Assembly: GCF_041537925.1 (NCBI RefSeq)
Contig: NZ_JBGOSH010000001.1
Span: 496,001 to 560,000, forward strand
Source of the DNA: Ruegeria_C sp041537925
GTDB taxonomy: Bacteria > Pseudomonadota > Alphaproteobacteria > Rhodobacterales > Rhodobacteraceae
DNA: 64,000 nt
Direction of reading: 5' to 3'
Positions 52,961-61,434 of this stretch are shown piece after piece; the stretch's first letter is position 1; each line of letters starts with the position of its first letter. Position numbers and translations under genes: made by a program. The notes beneath the pieces were generated by a model. It searched no databases. It was not told where the DNA came from and saw only the letters and a list, made by a program, of their open reading frames with translations.

Positions 52961-53731
52961 ATGTTGGCGTTGCGTACATTGCTATTTCAGAGTCAGGAGC
53001 TGCTGACGCGCCTGACGATTTTTCTTATCTGTGCCGGCGCGGTTTTAAGCGTCGGATTGACCCTTCTGGCCGCAATGGGCGTTCTGCCATGGTTGTCGCT
53101 TGCGGCTGGTGTCGGGGGCACGGTATCGCCCTTGGCCGGTCCGATAGCCCAGATTGCCCTGACCTGTCTGATCCTGATGCTGGCCTTCTACCTGCCCGCC
53201 AATGCGCGGATGATGGCGCTGGAACGCTCGCATCGCGACTTTGCCATCAACATGCACGACGTGGCAAACGCCTATCACGCCGCCCATTCGGCGGATCGCG
53301 AGGGGTATTTCAACCTGTCATCCGAGTTTGACGCGGTGAAGGAACGGCTGGCTTTCATGCGCGAGCATCCCGATCTGGAGGATCTGGAGCCGGATGTTCT
53401 GGAATTGGCCGCGCAAATGAGCCAGATCAGCCGCGAATTGGCCCGCGTCTATTCGGACGACAACGTCACCCGCGCCAAGGGTTTCCTGCAACAGCGCCAG
53501 GAAGAATTGGAGCGGTTCAACAAGCGCGTGGGCGATGCCAAGATTGCCCTGGAAGAGATGCGGCAGTGGCACCACGAGATCGAGATCGAGGAGTCCGTGG
53601 CGCGATCTCAGCTCGACCGTATCCGCGATGAGATGTTCGAGTTGCTGCCAGAACTTGCACTGCGGCACGGAGCCGATGAGGGTGAAGGCACCAATATCCT
53701 GCCCTTGCAGCCGGGGCGCGCCGCGGAATAG
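52961..53731 (+). CDS. membrane-anchored coiled-coil protein
   Basis: A 256-residue protein. Two membrane helices at the N-terminus (about 15-40 and 60-80; LLTRLTIFLICAGAVLSVGL) are followed by a cytoplasmic helical region (90-250) rich in Glu and Arg with coiled-coil character, for example ERLAFMREHPDLEDLEPDVL and QRQEELERFNKRVGDAKIAL. It is similar to Rhodobacteraceae proteins sometimes labelled DNA repair, but no repair motif is visible. The start at 52961 follows a GGGTGGAG site; an earlier in-frame Met is possible. It is 50 bp before radA. Confidence 0.65.
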   Translation: MLALRTLLFQSQELLTRLTIFLICAGAVLSVGLTLLAAMGVLPWLSLAAGVGGTVSPLAGPIAQIALTCLILMLAFYLPANARMMALERSHRDFAINMHDVANAYHAAHSADREGYFNLSSEFDAVKERLAFMREHPDLEDLEPDVLELAAQMSQISRELARVYSDDNVTRAKGFLQQRQEELERFNKRVGDAKIALEEMRQWHHEIEIEESVARSQLDRIRDEMFELLPELALRHGADEGEGTNILPLQPGRAAE

Positions 53732-53781
53732 GCGCGGATTGGCGGTTGTGACCGGGCGGTGGCTCGGGCAGAAACGCCCCT

Positions 53782-55143
53782 ATGGCAAAGAAGATATTCT
53801 CCTGCTCGGCCTGCGGCGCGAGTTTTTCCAAATGGTCGGGCCGCTGCGAAGGCTGCGGTGAGTGGAACTCGATCTCGCAGGATGCGGGGCTGTCCTCTGG
53901 CCCCCCCTCAAAATCACTGGGCAACCGGCGCGGCTCGCCCGTGCAATTGAGTGATCTGAGCACCGAAGAAGCGCCACCGCCCCGCACGCTTTGCGGGTTG
54001 GGAGAGCTGGACCGGGTTCTTGGCGGCGGGCTGGTACCAGCCTCGGCCATTCTAGTTGGCGGCGATCCCGGCATCGGGAAATCCACACTCTTGTTGCAGG
54101 CCGCCGCGCAGTTTGCACGCTCGGGGCTGAAGACGATCTATGTCTCGGGCGAGGAGGCCTCGGCACAGGTACGGATGCGGGCGCAGCGGCTGGGCCTGAC
54201 CGAGGCGCCGGTGAAACTGGCCGCCGAGACCAACCTGCGCGATATCCTGACCACGCTGGAGGCGGAAAAGCCGCAACTTGCAGTGATCGATTCGATCCAG
54301 ACCATGTGGGCCGACAATGTGGACAGCGCACCGGGTTCGGTCAGCCAAGTGCGCGCGGCAGCCCACGAGTTGACCACATTCGCCAAACGCCATGGCGTGT
54401 CGATCGTGATGGTCGGCCATGTCACCAAGGAGGGCCAGATCGCCGGCCCCCGCGTGGTCGAGCATATGGTCGACACGGTGCTCTATTTCGAAGGCGAGCG
54501 CGGCCATCAGTTCCGCATCTTGCGCGCGGTCAAGAACCGCTTTGGTGCCGCCGACGAGATCGGTGTGTTCGAAATGACCGGCGCGGGCCTGAGCGAGGTG
54601 ACAAATCCTTCGGCTTTGTTCCTGAGCGAACGGGGCGAGACCAGCCCCGGATCGGTGGTCTTTGCCGGAATCGAGGGCACGCGCCCTGTGCTGGTCGAGT
54701 TGCAGGCGCTGGTCGCCCCCTCGCCCCATTCGCAACCGCGCCGTACGGTGGTGGGTTGGGATGGCGGACGACTGGCGATGATTCTCGCCGTGCTTGAGGC
54801 GCGGTGTGGCATCCCCTTTGCCGGTCTCGACGTCTATTTGAATGTCGCGGGCGGCATGAAGATCAGCGAACCCGCCGCCGATCTGGCGGTTGCCGCAGCG
54901 TTGCTGAGCGCGCGCGAAGACGCCGCCCTGCCCGCCGATACGGTGGTTTTTGGCGAGATTTCCCTTTCCGGCGCGCTCAGACCCGCCTCACAGACAGAAA
55001 ACAGGTTGAAAGAAGCGCAAAAACTTGGTTTCACCGCCGCGATTGCTCCGGCTGGTGGCAAGACGGGCACCGTTGCCGGTCTGCAACTCACCCGCCCCTC
55101 TGATCTGGCGGGGTTTGTTGGCGAAACCTTCGGAGCAGGTTAA
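53782..55143 (+). CDS. radA: DNA repair protein RadA/Sms
   Basis: A 453-residue RecA-like recombination protein. It has an N-terminal C4 zinc finger (CSACGASFSKWSGRCEGCGEW), Walker A LVGGDPGIGKSTLLLQ, Walker B LAVIDSIQTMWAD, the RadA-specific KNRFG motif (RAVKNRFGAADEIG), and a C-terminal Lon-protease-like domain (VAGGMKISEPAADLAVAAAL onward). It promotes branch migration in homologous recombination. cvpA follows 43 bp downstream, a frequent arrangement in alphaproteobacteria. Confidence 0.97.
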   Translation: MAKKIFSCSACGASFSKWSGRCEGCGEWNSISQDAGLSSGPPSKSLGNRRGSPVQLSDLSTEEAPPPRTLCGLGELDRVLGGGLVPASAILVGGDPGIGKSTLLLQAAAQFARSGLKTIYVSGEEASAQVRMRAQRLGLTEAPVKLAAETNLRDILTTLEAEKPQLAVIDSIQTMWADNVDSAPGSVSQVRAAAHELTTFAKRHGVSIVMVGHVTKEGQIAGPRVVEHMVDTVLYFEGERGHQFRILRAVKNRFGAADEIGVFEMTGAGLSEVTNPSALFLSERGETSPGSVVFAGIEGTRPVLVELQALVAPSPHSQPRRTVVGWDGGRLAMILAVLEARCGIPFAGLDVYLNVAGGMKISEPAADLAVAAALLSAREDAALPADTVVFGEISLSGALRPASQTENRLKEAQKLGFTAAIAPAGGKTGTVAGLQLTRPSDLAGFVGETFGAG

Positions 55144-55186
55144 GGTCGCCCGCAAACGGGCAAAAACGAAAGAGCAGGCGCGCGCC

Positions 55187-55741
55187 ATGGAAGGTTTCAC
55201 CATCATCGACGGGGTCGTGGCCCTTGTCATCGTCTTGTCGGCGCTCTTGGCCTATGCGCGCGGTTTCGTGCGCGAGGTGATGGCCATCGCGGGCTGGGTT
55301 GCAGCCGCTGTGTTGGCCTTTATCTTTGCGCCCACCACAACGCCGCTGGTGCGCGAGATACCGGTGCTGCGCGACATTCTGGGCGACAATTGCGAGCTGT
55401 CGATCATCACCGGTTTTGCAGCCGTCTTTGCGCTGGCACTGATCGTGGTCAGCTTCATCACACCGCTCTTTTCCTCGCTGGTCCAGCGCTCGGCGATTGG
55501 AGGCTTGGATCAGGGGGTTGGCTTTCTCTTTGGTGTGCTGCGCGGCATCCTTCTGGTCGCCATCGCCTTCTTTGTCTACGACACCGTAATGACGGGCGAG
55601 AACTTCACCGTGGTCGACGAGAGCCGCTCGGCGCTGGTTTTCGAGCGCCTGACCCAACAGATCGAGGCGCAGGACCCCGAAGCCGCTCTTGGCTGGATCA
55701 CCAAGCAATACGAGGACCTGGTCGGCACCTGCGCCCAGTAG
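55187..55741 (+). CDS. cvpA: CvpA-family membrane protein
   Basis: A 184-residue inner-membrane protein of the CvpA family (colicin V production). The start GFTIIDGVVALVIVLSALLA leads into AYARGFVREVMAIAGWVAAA, the most conserved helix of the family, and GGLDQGVGFLFGVLRGILLV follows. A C-terminal soluble tail has EAALGWITKQYEDLV. The gene is often linked to purF, which lies about 900 bp downstream. A strong terminator follows directly. Confidence 0.93.
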   Translation: MEGFTIIDGVVALVIVLSALLAYARGFVREVMAIAGWVAAAVLAFIFAPTTTPLVREIPVLRDILGDNCELSIITGFAAVFALALIVVSFITPLFSSLVQRSAIGGLDQGVGFLFGVLRGILLVAIAFFVYDTVMTGENFTVVDESRSALVFERLTQQIEAQDPEAALGWITKQYEDLVGTCAQ

Positions 55742-55762
55742 AATCGACACCATAGATCACGC

Positions 55763-55795
55763 AAAACCCGGCCCGCCCCCCGCGCGCCGGGTTTT
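55763..55795 (+). terminator. Rho-independent terminator of radA-cvpA
   Basis: Perfect 10-bp stem AAAACCCGGC / GCCGGGTTTT (55763-55772 with 55786-55795) followed by CTATTT, 21 bp after cvpA. Confidence 0.85.
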
Positions 55796-55874
55796 CTATT
55801 TTGCGGCTCTGTGGACGGCGTTCTGCCGCGGAACTAGGGTTGTTCCACGAACCGCGATATCGGAAGGACGAGTC

Positions 55875-56390
55875 ATGACGCGCAGGATGAACGCCGCAGC
55901 GGCGGCGCTGTTTGCACTCACAGCCATGATCGGCACGGCCCGTGCCGAGGATTTTTCGCTCACCGGGACCTACAAGGGGCTCTATGCCTGTGACAGCACA
56001 ACCGGTGGCGTCCCCTCAAGCTGGGCCCGCCCCATGACGGCCGGGATCGTGCAGAAGGGCGACGGGTTCACGATGCAGGTAACCTATTCCGATAAGCTTG
56101 AAAGCCCGGATGCGGAATTCTCGCTTTATGCTGGCATGGTGGCCGCATCACTGGATCACAAGCTCCTCAGCGGCTACTTCGAAGCCTGCGGTGGCAGTTT
56201 CCCGTCCAAAGAGCTTGGTCGCTTTTTTCCCGCCGCCACGGATGCATCAGCATTCAGTGTGACGATAGACAGCGTCTGGGCCTCCAATCAGGTTCCCAAC
56301 ATGCCCGGCCTGACAGTCCAGACCTGCCGCTGGAGCCTGACCCGCCTGTCAACGCAAATACCGAAGCTCCGGCAGTGCCCTGAGAACTGA
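55875..56390 (+). CDS. secreted hypothetical protein
   Basis: A 171-residue exported protein. Its signal peptide includes MNAAAAALFALTAMIGTARA, and the mature part has FSLTGTYKGLYACDSTTGGV, SLYAGMVAASLDHKLLSGYF, an isolated EACGGSFPSKELGRFF segment, and a C-terminal TVQTCRWSLTRLSTQIPKLR. Three cysteines could form disulfides. I do not recognise a family. The start at 55875 has GGACGAG upstream. It is monocistronic; the 230 bp between it and purF show no clear hairpin or promoter. Confidence 0.7.
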   Translation: MTRRMNAAAAALFALTAMIGTARAEDFSLTGTYKGLYACDSTTGGVPSSWARPMTAGIVQKGDGFTMQVTYSDKLESPDAEFSLYAGMVAASLDHKLLSGYFEACGGSFPSKELGRFFPAATDASAFSVTIDSVWASNQVPNMPGLTVQTCRWSLTRLSTQIPKLRQCPEN

Positions 56391-56618
56391 GGCAACCGTT
56401 CCGCAGCGGCAAATAGCTGATTTCATGAAAACCAGAGTGATCCTTTCGTGACAGTGGGGACAATAGGCTTTAAGTGAAAGGCGAAATGATCGTCGGATTC
56501 GGAGCCGTTCACCGTGCCTAGCCTGCAAGCGCCAATGATTGACCTTGCCATCCGACCGCCGACACGCAGCAGCACCTTAGTCAGATAGCTACGCCTCAAC
56601 GAAAGTGGAGCCCATTAC

Positions 56619-58145
56619 ATGTGCGGGATTTTGGGGATCGCAAACCGGAATAACGACGTCTTTGCCGAGATTTACGATGGTTTGCTGATGCTCCAGCATC
56701 GCGGTCAGGACGCCTCGGGCATCGTGACCTTCAATGGCGAGTTCTTTCGCGAGCGTAAGGCCAACGGTCTGGTCAAGGACGTGTTTCACTCCGACGACAT
56801 GCATGTGCTGACCGGCAAGGTCGGTATGGGCCACGTTCGTTACCCGACTGCGGGATCGCTGAGCGCAGCAGAGGCGCAGCCGTTTTTCGTCAACGCGCCC
56901 TATGGCATCTATCTTGTCCATAACGGCAACATCACCAACACCGCCGAACAGCGCGAGAAAGTCACCGGCAAATACAGCCGCCATCTGCGCACCACATCGG
57001 ATTCGGAAATCCTGCTGAACGTGCTGGCGGACAAGGTGTCGGACAGCATCAAGGTCAACGGCACGATGGACCCGATCCGGAACCTGTTTGCCGGCGTCAA
57101 GATGACGATGGAACGGGTTCAAGGCGCCTATTCGGTGATCTGCCTGGTGGCTGGTGTCGGCATGCTGGCCTTCCGCGATCCGCACGGCATCCGCCCGCTC
57201 TCGGTAGCGAAACGGTCTGCCGAGGGGGATGGTGACGATTATGCCTTCGCCTCCGAAGATGTCGCCTTTGGCATCAACGGGTTCGAAAAGTTGCGCGATG
57301 TAAAACCGGGCGAGGCGATCCTGATTGACCTAGACGGCAACATGCATTGCTTTCAGGCGATCGAGGGCAAGCTGACGCCCTGTATCTTTGAATATGTCTA
57401 TCTGGCGCGTCCCGATTCGATGCTGGACGGCGTGTCAGTCTACAAGACCCAGATGCGCATGGGCCAGACCCTGGCCCGTCAGATCGAGGCCTCGGGCCTT
57501 GAGATCGACCGTATCATCCCGGTCCCCGACAGTGCCCGCCCCGTCGCGCTTGAGGTGGCGAAGGCCACCGGTATCTCGTATCGCGAAGGGCTGGTGAAGA
57601 ACCGTTATGTGGGGCGCACCTTCATCATGCCCGGCCAGCAGGAGCGACAGAAATCCGTGCGCCGCAAACTGAATGCGGTGCCGCTGGAGTTCAAGGACCA
57701 CAACGTGCTGCTGATTGACGATTCCATCGTGCGCGGCAACACGATCAAGAAGATCGTTCAGATGTGCCGCGAAGCGGGCGCCAAGAAGGTCTATGTGGCC
57801 AGCGCCTCGCCGCCGGTGAAGTTTCCCAATGTCTACGGCATCGACATGCCCACGCGGCATGAGTTGATCGCCGACGGCAAGAGCATCGAAGAGATTCGGC
57901 AGGAACTGGGGGCGGACGCCCTGTTCTATCAGGATCTCGACGATCTGATCTGGTCCGCGCGTGAAGGCAACCCCGAGATCGAGCAGTTCGACTGCTCTTG
58001 CTTTGACGGCAATTACATTACCGGCAGCGTCAATGACGACTATTTACAGCGGTTGGAAAACACCAGCCGGGTCAGCGCCAAGATAAAAGAGATGCCGCTG
58101 TCCGGCGCCTCGTGGAACCACAGCGGCGTAGCCTCGTCCGGCTAG
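56619..58145 (+). CDS. purF: amidophosphoribosyltransferase
   Basis: A 508-residue enzyme that makes phosphoribosylamine, the first committed step of purine synthesis. The N-terminal glutaminase begins MCGILGIANRNND, so Cys2 becomes the nucleophile after methionine removal; HRGQDASGI and FVNAPYGIYLVHNGNITNTA are its conserved loops. The phosphoribosyltransferase half has the PRPP motif HNVLLIDDSIVRGNTIKKIV and IIPVPDSARPVALEVAKATG. Four cysteines of the kind used for an Fe-S cluster in some PurF enzymes are not clearly arranged here. The length is standard. Confidence 0.97.
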   Translation: MCGILGIANRNNDVFAEIYDGLLMLQHRGQDASGIVTFNGEFFRERKANGLVKDVFHSDDMHVLTGKVGMGHVRYPTAGSLSAAEAQPFFVNAPYGIYLVHNGNITNTAEQREKVTGKYSRHLRTTSDSEILLNVLADKVSDSIKVNGTMDPIRNLFAGVKMTMERVQGAYSVICLVAGVGMLAFRDPHGIRPLSVAKRSAEGDGDDYAFASEDVAFGINGFEKLRDVKPGEAILIDLDGNMHCFQAIEGKLTPCIFEYVYLARPDSMLDGVSVYKTQMRMGQTLARQIEASGLEIDRIIPVPDSARPVALEVAKATGISYREGLVKNRYVGRTFIMPGQQERQKSVRRKLNAVPLEFKDHNVLLIDDSIVRGNTIKKIVQMCREAGAKKVYVASASPPVKFPNVYGIDMPTRHELIADGKSIEEIRQELGADALFYQDLDDLIWSAREGNPEIEQFDCSCFDGNYITGSVNDDYLQRLENTSRVSAKIKEMPLSGASWNHSGVASSG

Positions 58146-58305
58146 ACCGGGCAGCCGGTCGGGTCGCGACCGATCCGGCGGCTGGTAACGGCGGGACTCC
58201 GCCGCAGACGCAAATGACGCCTGGTCCTACTTTCCAATCCGCTGGTCGCTTGTTATCGCGGCGCGTCTGAGAAAGCTGGGGCCGGCCCGCGCCGGGAAGT
58301 CCAAA

Positions 58306-58551
58306 ATGTCGAGCAAAGATGTAAACAAGGCCGCCACCCAGCGTGGCGCGCTGAAGAAAAGTGCCCTGTCGCTGTTGGGGGTCTTTGGCCCCAAGGATGC
58401 CATGCAGGCGCTGGTGCGCATGCCCAGCGGGCGGGTCAAAACGGTCAAGCCCGGTACCCGTCTGAGCGGCGGCCGGGTTGCAGCCATTGACGCCGACGGG
58501 CTGATTGTTCAGAAGAACGGCCAGGCTCAACGAATGATCCTGCAGCAGTGA
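58306..58551 (+). CDS. small PilP-like pilus assembly protein
   Basis: An 81-residue soluble protein. The C-terminal ALVRMPSGRVKTVKPGTRLS and GGRVAAIDADGLIVQKNGQA resemble the small beta domain of PilP-type proteins (a turn followed by strands reading G-R-V-K-T-V-K-P-G). No signal peptide or lipobox precedes it, and no pilus genes are nearby, so it may be a stand-alone domain. The start has GGGAAG 6 bp upstream; the frame is open for about 115 bp before it without another start codon. The stop is 2 bp from the next gene. Confidence 0.65.
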   Translation: MSSKDVNKAATQRGALKKSALSLLGVFGPKDAMQALVRMPSGRVKTVKPGTRLSGGRVAAIDADGLIVQKNGQAQRMILQQ

Positions 58552-58553
58552 CC

Positions 58554-58997
58554 ATGTCCGATCCCGATACAGCCCAACTCCGGTTCCGGCCGCATCACTT
58601 TCTCTGCGCTCTGGGCTATCAAGGTAAAGGCTATAGCGCCGCGTTCACCCGCAACATGGATCGTATCGTACAGGACGGGCTGCGCGGCGAGGATGGCGAC
58701 GGGGTCGAGATCGCGGTCGTCGCCAGGACCGACTCGGTTTGCGGCCCCTGCCCGCATCGGCGCGGTGAACTATGCGAGAGCCAGGAGAAGATTGAAGGTT
58801 TGGACACACGCCACGCCGCCGCCCTGAACCTGAGCGCCGGTGACCGGCTGAGTTGGGGCGAAGCCAAGGCGCGTATCCGCGCGCGCGTGAAGCCGGGCGA
58901 TCTGGGCGTGATCTGCCAGAGCTGCCAATGGCTGGAATACGGCATGTGCGAGACCGCGCTGCGCCGCCTGCACGAGGCCACCGGGCCGTCAGACTGA
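58554..58997 (+). CDS. DUF1284 protein with conserved cysteines
   Basis: A 147-residue protein of the DUF1284 family. The start LRFRPHHFLCALGYQGKGYS is diagnostic, and two cysteine groups, VCGPCPHRRGELCESQ and VICQSCQWLEYGMC, suggest metal or Fe-S cluster binding. Function is unknown. It lies 2 bp after the PilP-like gene, so the two should be cotranscribed, and its last 9 bp overlap the converging zinc alcohol dehydrogenase gene. Confidence 0.85.
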   Translation: MSDPDTAQLRFRPHHFLCALGYQGKGYSAAFTRNMDRIVQDGLRGEDGDGVEIAVVARTDSVCGPCPHRRGELCESQEKIEGLDTRHAAALNLSAGDRLSWGEAKARIRARVKPGDLGVICQSCQWLEYGMCETALRRLHEATGPSD

Positions 58998-59978
58998 AAC
59001 GGTCAGCACCGCCGCGCCCTGCAAACGCCCTGCCCTGAGATCGTTCAGAGCGGTGTTGGCCTGCTCCAGCGGATAATGGACGGTTTCGGTCCTGACCTGC
59101 GCCGCCTCAGCCAGCGGAAAGAACGCTTCTCCATCCGCGCGGGTCAGGTTGGCGACCGAGAGGATGCTACGCTCCTGCCACAGATCGGCGTAGGGGAACG
59201 TGGGGATATCGCTCATGTGGATGCCGCCGCAGACAACGCGGCCCCCCTTGCGCACGGATTTCAGCGCCAGCGGCACCAGCGCACCGACGGGCGCAAAGAT
59301 GATCGCGGCATCCAACGCCTCGGGTGGCGGCTGCGACGACGGCCCCGCCCAGACAGCCCCCATCGCGCGGGCGAACTCCTGTGCCGCATCATCGCCGTCC
59401 CGGGTGAAGGCGTAGACCGTAATCCCCTGATGGCGGGCGATCTGGCAAAGTATATGGGCCGCCGCCCCAAACCCGTAGAGTCCCAGCCGCGAGACCTCGC
59501 CCGCTAGTCTGAGACTGCGATACCCGATCAGCCCGGCGCAAAGCAGCGGTGCCAGATCAACTGCATCCGGGCCCTCAGGCAAGGCAAAGACGAAATGGGC
59601 ATCCGCCACGCAATATTCGGCATAGCCGCCATTGATCGTGTACCCGGTGAAGCCAGGCGTATCGCACAGATTTTCGCGACCCGACTCGCAATAGGCGCAA
59701 CTCCCGCAGGTATGGCCCAGCCACGGCACGCCGACTCGCTGGCCGGGACGGAAGGCCTCCACGCCCTGCCCCAATGTCTCGACCCGCCCGACGATCTCAT
59801 GGCCGGGCACCAATGGCAACTCAGGAGAGGTCAGATCGCCATCGACCACATGCAGATCGGTACGGCAGACGCCGCAGGCCTCAATCCGGATCAGGACCTG
59901 CCCCGCGCCCGGATCGGGAACCGGAATATCCGACAAGGTCAGTTGCGGGCTGCGACCATCGAACACCATTGCTTTCAA
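58989..59978 (-). CDS. zinc-dependent alcohol dehydrogenase (MDR family)
   Basis: A 329-residue medium-chain dehydrogenase. It has the catalytic zinc site ACGVCRTDLHVVDGDL, PGHEIVGRVETLGQGVE, the structural zinc cysteines in CGSCAYCESGRENLC, and a Rossmann part around RLGLYGFGAAAHILCQIARH. The glycine pattern of that loop is reduced (GFGAAAH). It would oxidise or reduce an alcohol with NAD(P); the substrate is unknown. It lies downstream of bioY on the same strand but separated by a strong terminator. Confidence 0.92.
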   Translation of the reverse strand: MKAMVFDGRSPQLTLSDIPVPDPGAGQVLIRIEACGVCRTDLHVVDGDLTSPELPLVPGHEIVGRVETLGQGVEAFRPGQRVGVPWLGHTCGSCAYCESGRENLCDTPGFTGYTINGGYAEYCVADAHFVFALPEGPDAVDLAPLLCAGLIGYRSLRLAGEVSRLGLYGFGAAAHILCQIARHQGITVYAFTRDGDDAAQEFARAMGAVWAGPSSQPPPEALDAAIIFAPVGALVPLALKSVRKGGRVVCGGIHMSDIPTFPYADLWQERSILSVANLTRADGEAFFPLAEAAQVRTETVHYPLEQANTALNDLRAGRLQGAAVLTVSV

Positions 59979-60040
59979 AGCGCTATCCTCGCGGTTCAGC
60001 CTTTGGCCCTCACCCTAGCCGAAATGCGCGCAGGCCACAA

Positions 60041-60068
60041 AAAAAGGGCGCCCCGAAGGCGCCCTTTT
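60041..60068 (-). terminator. Rho-independent terminator of bioY
   Basis: Perfect 11-bp stem AAAAGGGCGCC / GGCGCCCTTTT (60042-60052 with 60058-60068) with T-runs on both strands, about 22 bp after the bioY stop on the minus strand. Confidence 0.92.
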
Positions 60069-60089
60069 CGATTTGGTTGTTTCTGGCGA

Positions 60090-60689
60090 TCAGTCTTTGC
60101 GCACCTTCAGCAGCGTCCAGCCGCCGGTCACCACCAGCGCTGCGATCACGGCCTTGGTGGCATCACCCAGCAGGAACGGGCTGACCCAGTAGGTCCAGAT
60201 CGAATCTGCGGTCGAACCAACCCAGCTGCCTTCGAACCCAGCCATACCCGCGATGGCCATCGGCCAGGCAACGCCGGGAATATAGAGCAGCGCGGAAATC
60301 GCGATACAAACGATCGAGGTGCTGACAACACCTTTGGCCAGGCCGCGTTCAGCCGCCAGACCGGCCAGCCAGGCCATTGCGACAAAGCCCACAAGGAAGC
60401 CGATCGTGGTGCTGGCCATGGCCAGGTTCTTGCCACCGGCAAAGACCGGCAGGCCCAGGGCACCCTCTGCCAGATAGGCCAGCAGCGTTACGGCTGCCAG
60501 TCGCGAGCCGAAACTCAGGCCGACGATCAGGATCGCAAGTGTCTGCAGCGTGATCGGAACGGGCCACATCGGCACGCTGATCTGTGCGGCCACCGCAATG
60601 AACAGCGAACCGCCCAGAACCATCGCCGCCTTCCAACCCAGAGCTTCGGAGCCGATGATGGCCTTGCCCAGAACAGTTTCGCGAGTCAT
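60090..60689 (-). CDS. bioY: biotin transporter BioY (ECF substrate-binding component)
   Basis: A 199-residue membrane protein with six helices. It has the BioY signatures VPMWPVPITLQTLAILIVGL and AYLAEGALGLPVFAGGKNLA, and the C-terminal WTYWVSPFLLGDATKAVIAA. It captures biotin; BioY can work alone or with BioMN, which are absent here. A sigma70-type promoter lies just upstream. Its start overlaps no other gene. Confidence 0.95.
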   Translation of the reverse strand: MTRETVLGKAIIGSEALGWKAAMVLGGSLFIAVAAQISVPMWPVPITLQTLAILIVGLSFGSRLAAVTLLAYLAEGALGLPVFAGGKNLAMASTTIGFLVGFVAMAWLAGLAAERGLAKGVVSTSIVCIAISALLYIPGVAWPMAIAGMAGFEGSWVGSTADSIWTYWVSPFLLGDATKAVIAALVVTGGWTLLKVRKD

Positions 60690-60715
60690 TTTCTTTCTCC
60701 TTAGAATTTGGCCGC

Positions 60716-60744
60716 ATAATTTTGCTGCGGCTGCAAAATGTCAA
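60716..60744 (-). promoter_or_regulatory. sigma70-type promoter of bioY
   Basis: On the minus strand TTGACA (60739-60744) and AATTAT (60716-60721) are separated by 17 bp, a near-consensus promoter, 27 bp upstream of the bioY ATG. A BioR box of the TTATMKATAA type was looked for and not found. Confidence 0.75.
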
Positions 60745-60789
60745 GCAACGCGGCTTGAAACGCGGACAAAAGGATGAAATCAGCGGCCC

Positions 60790-61434
60790 ATGAGTGAAAT
60801 CAGGAAAACCGCCCTCGTCACCGGTGCGTCCCGCGGTCTTGGCTTTGCGATGGCCGAGGCACTTGCACCCGAGTATCACATAATTGCCGTGGGTCGCACA
60901 ACCGGCGCGCTGGAAGAACTGGATGACCGCATTCAGGCCAAAAGCGGCGCGGCAACGCTGGCGCCAATGGACATCACCAACAAGGAGGCGATGGCGACGC
61001 TGTGCCGGGGCATCCATGACCGCTGGGGTCAGCTGGACCTATGGCTGCACTGTGCGATCCATGCCGCTCCACTGACACCGGCGATCTTTGTCGAAGGCAA
61101 GGATTGGGACAAGTCGCTGGCAGTGAACGCAAATGCGACAGCGCTGCTGATCTCTTATGTCGCGCCCCTGCTGGGCGAGGCCGGTCGGGCGGTGTTCTTT
61201 GACGATCCCCGTGCGGGAGAAAAGTTCTTTGGCAGCTATGGAGCGACCAAGGCCACGCAGATGGCTCTGGCCCGCAGCTGGGCCGTCGAGAGCGAGCGGA
61301 CCGGGCCCAAGGTCCAGATCCTGACCCCGAACCCGATGAGCACGGCGCTGCGCGCGCGGTTCTTCCCGGGTGAAGACCGGTCGGTGCTGGCCAGCCCCGC
61401 TGACGAGGCTGCACGGTTGCTGGCCGCGCTTTAA
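60790..61434 (+). CDS. short-chain dehydrogenase/reductase family protein, catalytic Ser apparently absent
   Basis: A 214-residue SDR with the cofactor motif TGASRGLG (11-18) and the Tyr150-x-x-x-Lys154 pair in GSYGATKATQMALARSW. The region where the catalytic serine is expected (about 12-14 residues before Tyr150) reads VFFDDPRAGEKFF, with aspartate instead. The NNAG motif is replaced by LHCAIHAA. These changes suggest a non-classical activity or altered chemistry. It is divergent from bioY by about 100 bp and overlaps the DUF815 gene by 4 bp tail to tail. Confidence 0.85.
   Translation: MSEIRKTALVTGASRGLGFAMAEALAPEYHIIAVGRTTGALEELDDRIQAKSGAATLAPMDITNKEAMATLCRGIHDRWGQLDLWLHCAIHAAPLTPAIFVEGKDWDKSLAVNANATALLISYVAPLLGEAGRAVFFDDPRAGEKFFGSYGATKATQMALARSWAVESERTGPKVQILTPNPMSTALRARFFPGEDRSVLASPADEAARLLAAL

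Noticed and set aside
60690..60789. BioR operator at bioY
   Set aside because: No TTATMKATAA-type box between bioY and the SDR gene; only a sigma70-like promoter is visible.
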